Positions 61,875 to 64,000 of a stretch of 64,000 bases of DNA are shown one piece after another. The DNA comes from Punica granatum (taxonomy: Eukaryota; Streptophyta; Magnoliopsida; Myrtales; Lythraceae), in the NCBI RefSeq assembly GCF_007655135.1, contig NC_045129.1, positions 5,146,001 to 5,210,000 on the forward strand, given 5' to 3'. Both the position numbers and the translations under genes were made by a program. Numbering within the stretch: the first letter of the stretch is position 1; each line of letters starts with the position of its first letter. The notes beneath the pieces are model-generated. The model was not told where the DNA came from. It was given only the letters and a program-made list of their open reading frames with translations, and did not search any database.

Positions 61875-63503
61875 TCAAACTTTGGCCCCTAACTTCCACA
61901 GTGAACAGAAGGAGACAGGCTGCCCCTTCCACCACAGGCTCACATAGCCATCTTTCTCCTCCACTCTCATCTCCCAGTTGCTGTCGTGCTTCCTCAGCAG
62001 GGCACGGGCCCCATCGATCACGTCATCCCTGAAAGCCTCTTCTGAGAACCCGGCCTCTCGCATCCTCTCGCACCACTTGTCCTTCCCCTCATTCATCTCG
62101 GCCTTACTGAACAGAGCCTTCGCAGCTTCGCCTTCCATCATCCTCCTCTCGTTGCTCTCTCGGCTCTTGTAGGTGGCACTTGCCGAGTCCAGGAACCGCC
62201 AAAGGTACTCGACCTTCCTGGAGAAACTGGTTGCAAAGTCCGCACAGTTGGCACAGCTGCACTCTGCATTGTTCTCGCTCAGGATCACTCCCTTCGGCTC
62301 TAGATTCCTGATGGCCTTTAGGAAGCTGGATCTCTCGTCGGGTATGTTGTGGTCGAGGTGATGGAGCCTGAACTGGGCGCAGACGATTAGTGTTTCTCCT
62401 GGAATCGTGCTGATGGCATTAGAGTCCAACTTCTGGATTGGATGATTGTCGAGCCGGTTTATCTGTAGGTTGATGTTAATTTTCTTGGCGAAATCTAGTA
62501 GGAGCAAGGAATAGTCATACCCAGGTGGGCCAAGGGAGAAGGGCGTTCCAGTATCACTTTCTGTGCTCGCAGAGATGATTGTCAGACGAACTAGCGGTGG
62601 AGGCCCTCCTGGACTCCGGCTTAAACCATCGAGCAGAGTCGGCCACTGTGCCCCATGAGAAACTCCAAGGTCGACAATGTGAAGATTGCTCGACTTGTCA
62701 GGTACTTCACCTAGCACCTGGAGAATAGAAGAGTTGGCTATGTTGCTCGGTAATGCAAACCATGGGCTGTGATCATTGAAATTGAGGAGAGATTTCCGGA
62801 AGAAGCGGGGTTCAGAGGATGCAAACGTGACTGGAGACACCGAGGTGGACGTGATGGACATGGAGGAGGAGAGATGATAGGTCAGAGCCCGAAGGCCATG
62901 AGAGGCGAGTCGATGGTTAGGATCACCAGACGGGGAGGCGAGCTCGTGGAGGACATACAGAAGGTGTTGGATCCTTGACCCATTCCCGGCTGTTATGGCG
63001 GAGGCGCAGGGGTTAAGCAACTGCTCCGCCCACCTCCCATCTTTACCATTAGCATTATTGCAGTCACGTCCAGCAGGTTTCCCGGAACCCTTTTTACCGG
63101 TTGATAATTTCTTAGCAGGCATGGCCTTTCCCTGTCCTGCAGCATCCGCCTCGTTGATCTGCTGGCTCTGGCTTTTAGACAGATTCTGACCCAGAGATGG
63201 CCTTGGCATCGGTTCTTCCGGTGATTTCCTCTTGAGCCTCTGACCAGGGCTCGTGGGATTTAAGCACACGGTACTAGCGGTAGTCGTCGTCGAGGCCGTG
63301 GCAGTGGGGATAGTGTTGGAAGCGGTGTTATTAGAGCAAGTATAGAGCACATCCTGGTTGATCTCTTGATTCGGTTCCCACCATTGATAATCGTCGGAGT
63401 TGTAAGGATCGTCCAGGAAGGTTGGGAAGAACGAGACCGATCCTTCAAGCCAGTCGAGGATGTGATCCGTCATTGGGTTCGGCTCGGCTTCTCCAAGCGT
63501 CAT
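61875..63503 (-). CDS. NSP1: GRAS transcription factor, NSP1 type
   Basis: Intronless, 542 residues. The N-terminal block MTDHILDWLEGSVSFFPTFL followed by DDPYN is characteristic of NSP1. Residues 51-150 are low-complexity (Thr/Ser-, then Lys/Gly-rich). GRAS motifs follow in order: LHRI about 157-213, VHIID 275-280 as HIVDLG with SHGAQWP, PFYRE about 369-385 and SAW about 508-540 ending CSLWKL. The start could also be the second ATG (residue 11). NSP1 works with NSP2 in nucleus to switch on early nodulation genes in legumes and strigolactone synthesis (D27) in plants generally. The gene alone does not imply nodulation, since non-nodulating plants keep it (Arabidopsis SCL29, At3g13840, from memory). 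Confidence 0.9.
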   Translation of the reverse strand: MTLGEAEPNPMTDHILDWLEGSVSFFPTFLDDPYNSDDYQWWEPNQEINQDVLYTCSNNTASNTIPTATASTTTTASTVCLNPTSPGQRLKRKSPEEPMPRPSLGQNLSKSQSQQINEADAAGQGKAMPAKKLSTGKKGSGKPAGRDCNNANGKDGRWAEQLLNPCASAITAGNGSRIQHLLYVLHELASPSGDPNHRLASHGLRALTYHLSSSMSITSTSVSPVTFASSEPRFFRKSLLNFNDHSPWFALPSNIANSSILQVLGEVPDKSSNLHIVDLGVSHGAQWPTLLDGLSRSPGGPPPLVRLTIISASTESDTGTPFSLGPPGYDYSLLLLDFAKKININLQINRLDNHPIQKLDSNAISTIPGETLIVCAQFRLHHLDHNIPDERSSFLKAIRNLEPKGVILSENNAECSCANCADFATSFSRKVEYLWRFLDSASATYKSRESNERRMMEGEAAKALFSKAEMNEGKDKWCERMREAGFSEEAFRDDVIDGARALLRKHDSNWEMRVEEKDGYVSLWWKGQPVSFCSLWKLGAKV

Positions 63504-64000
63504 TTTGCAATGAGAAGATATGAGCTGATAAAAGAGGGAAAGAGGGATTGTGTTTTAAGGTTGTGTATGTGTCTGATCAGTCATTGACTAAAGAGGGAAG
63601 ATTGGAAATTTACTAAGAACTCTTTTAAACAAATAAAAGATAAAAAACTAACCTCCCAAAAAAAAAAAAGAAGATATTTATTGGGAGTGATGTATTTTGG
63701 GAAAGGGCCGGTGGACAGCATATTTCTAATTGTTGGTGTGCTGTTTCCTTGGACATTGTGATGGCCCCATTCGATTGAAACCTAAAGCCAATGAACATCG
63801 CGGAAACTTATCGCATAGATCGAACCAAATAAAGGTTAACTAAATCATTATGCGCAAAGTACATACTCATATTCATTCATGATATGATCATAGAAAACAA
63901 GAGATATTCAATATAGACTCCGTGACCACTGGTGATCCTCATACCATCTACTGTTAGTACGTTGTGTATTATATAGTAACTTTCCCGTATGAATACAACC
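63504..64000. other. Upstream flank of the NSP1-like gene
   Basis: Presumably promoter. Contains an A-run at about 63658-63670. No other feature recognised up to the window end. Confidence 0.4.

Noticed and set aside
61978..63189. Plus-strand frames of 62-69 codons opposite the GRAS gene
   Set aside because: Antisense shadows; the GRAS motifs are on the minus strand.
1..64000. CRISPR arrays, operons, bacterial insertion sequences
   Set aside because: Intron-rich plant nuclear DNA; none expected and none seen.

Overview
This window is nuclear DNA from a flowering plant, most likely a core eudicot. All genes but a few have several short GT-AG introns, the intergenic DNA is AT-rich and full of MITE-, SINE- and LTR-like fragments, and every recognisable protein is of plant type. 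I cannot name the species. Exon borders below were read by eye from splice motifs and reading phase. They are reliable where codon phase and family conservation agree, which is the case for most exons.

Layout. 0-1.5 kb: 3' part of an ESCRT-III VPS2 gene (+). 1.9-3.7 kb: a PPR gene with one intron (+). 4.2-8.1 kb: an 11-exon DRG2-type GTPase (-). 9-13.5 kb: repeats, unassigned coding-like fragments, a MITE nested in a diverged tandem array, and an orphan two-exon gene fragment. 13.9-19.1 kb: an 8-exon telomere-repeat-binding-like MYB protein (TRFL type, -). 22.1-23 kb: a TatD-family metal hydrolase (-). 23.7-27.5 kb: AT-rich duplicated repeats with an LTR/primer-binding-site fragment. 27.6-30.7 kb: a decayed NLR resistance gene (-) with a BED zinc-finger exon just upstream. 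31-38 kb: SINE-like elements, AT-rich DNA, two palindromes and a 125-bp triplicate. 38.5-39.7 kb: CCMH for mitochondrial cytochrome c maturation (+). 40.4-46.6 kb: two related PLAC8 genes (+), each with its own defect. 47.7-48 kb: an ELF4-like clock protein (-). 50.3-59.8 kb: the B-block-binding subunit of TFIIIC in 17 exons (+). 61.9-63.5 kb: a single-exon GRAS factor of the NSP1 type (-).

The genes do not form one pathway. From memory, DRG, TRFL, ELF4-like and TFIIIC are neighbours in Arabidopsis (around At1g17450-At1g17470, with a partial second copy around At1g72630-At1g72660). The window would then hold an old collinear block split by about 28 kb of other genes and repeats.

The most unusual structure is the BED/NLR locus. 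A 335-bp segment, repeated about 17 kb away next to the ELF4-like gene, sits exactly between the BED exon and the point where NLR homology begins. It replaces the P-loop half of the nucleotide-binding domain. I found no convincing new biological system; the best leads are this junction, the two PLAC8 defects and the unassigned gene fragments.
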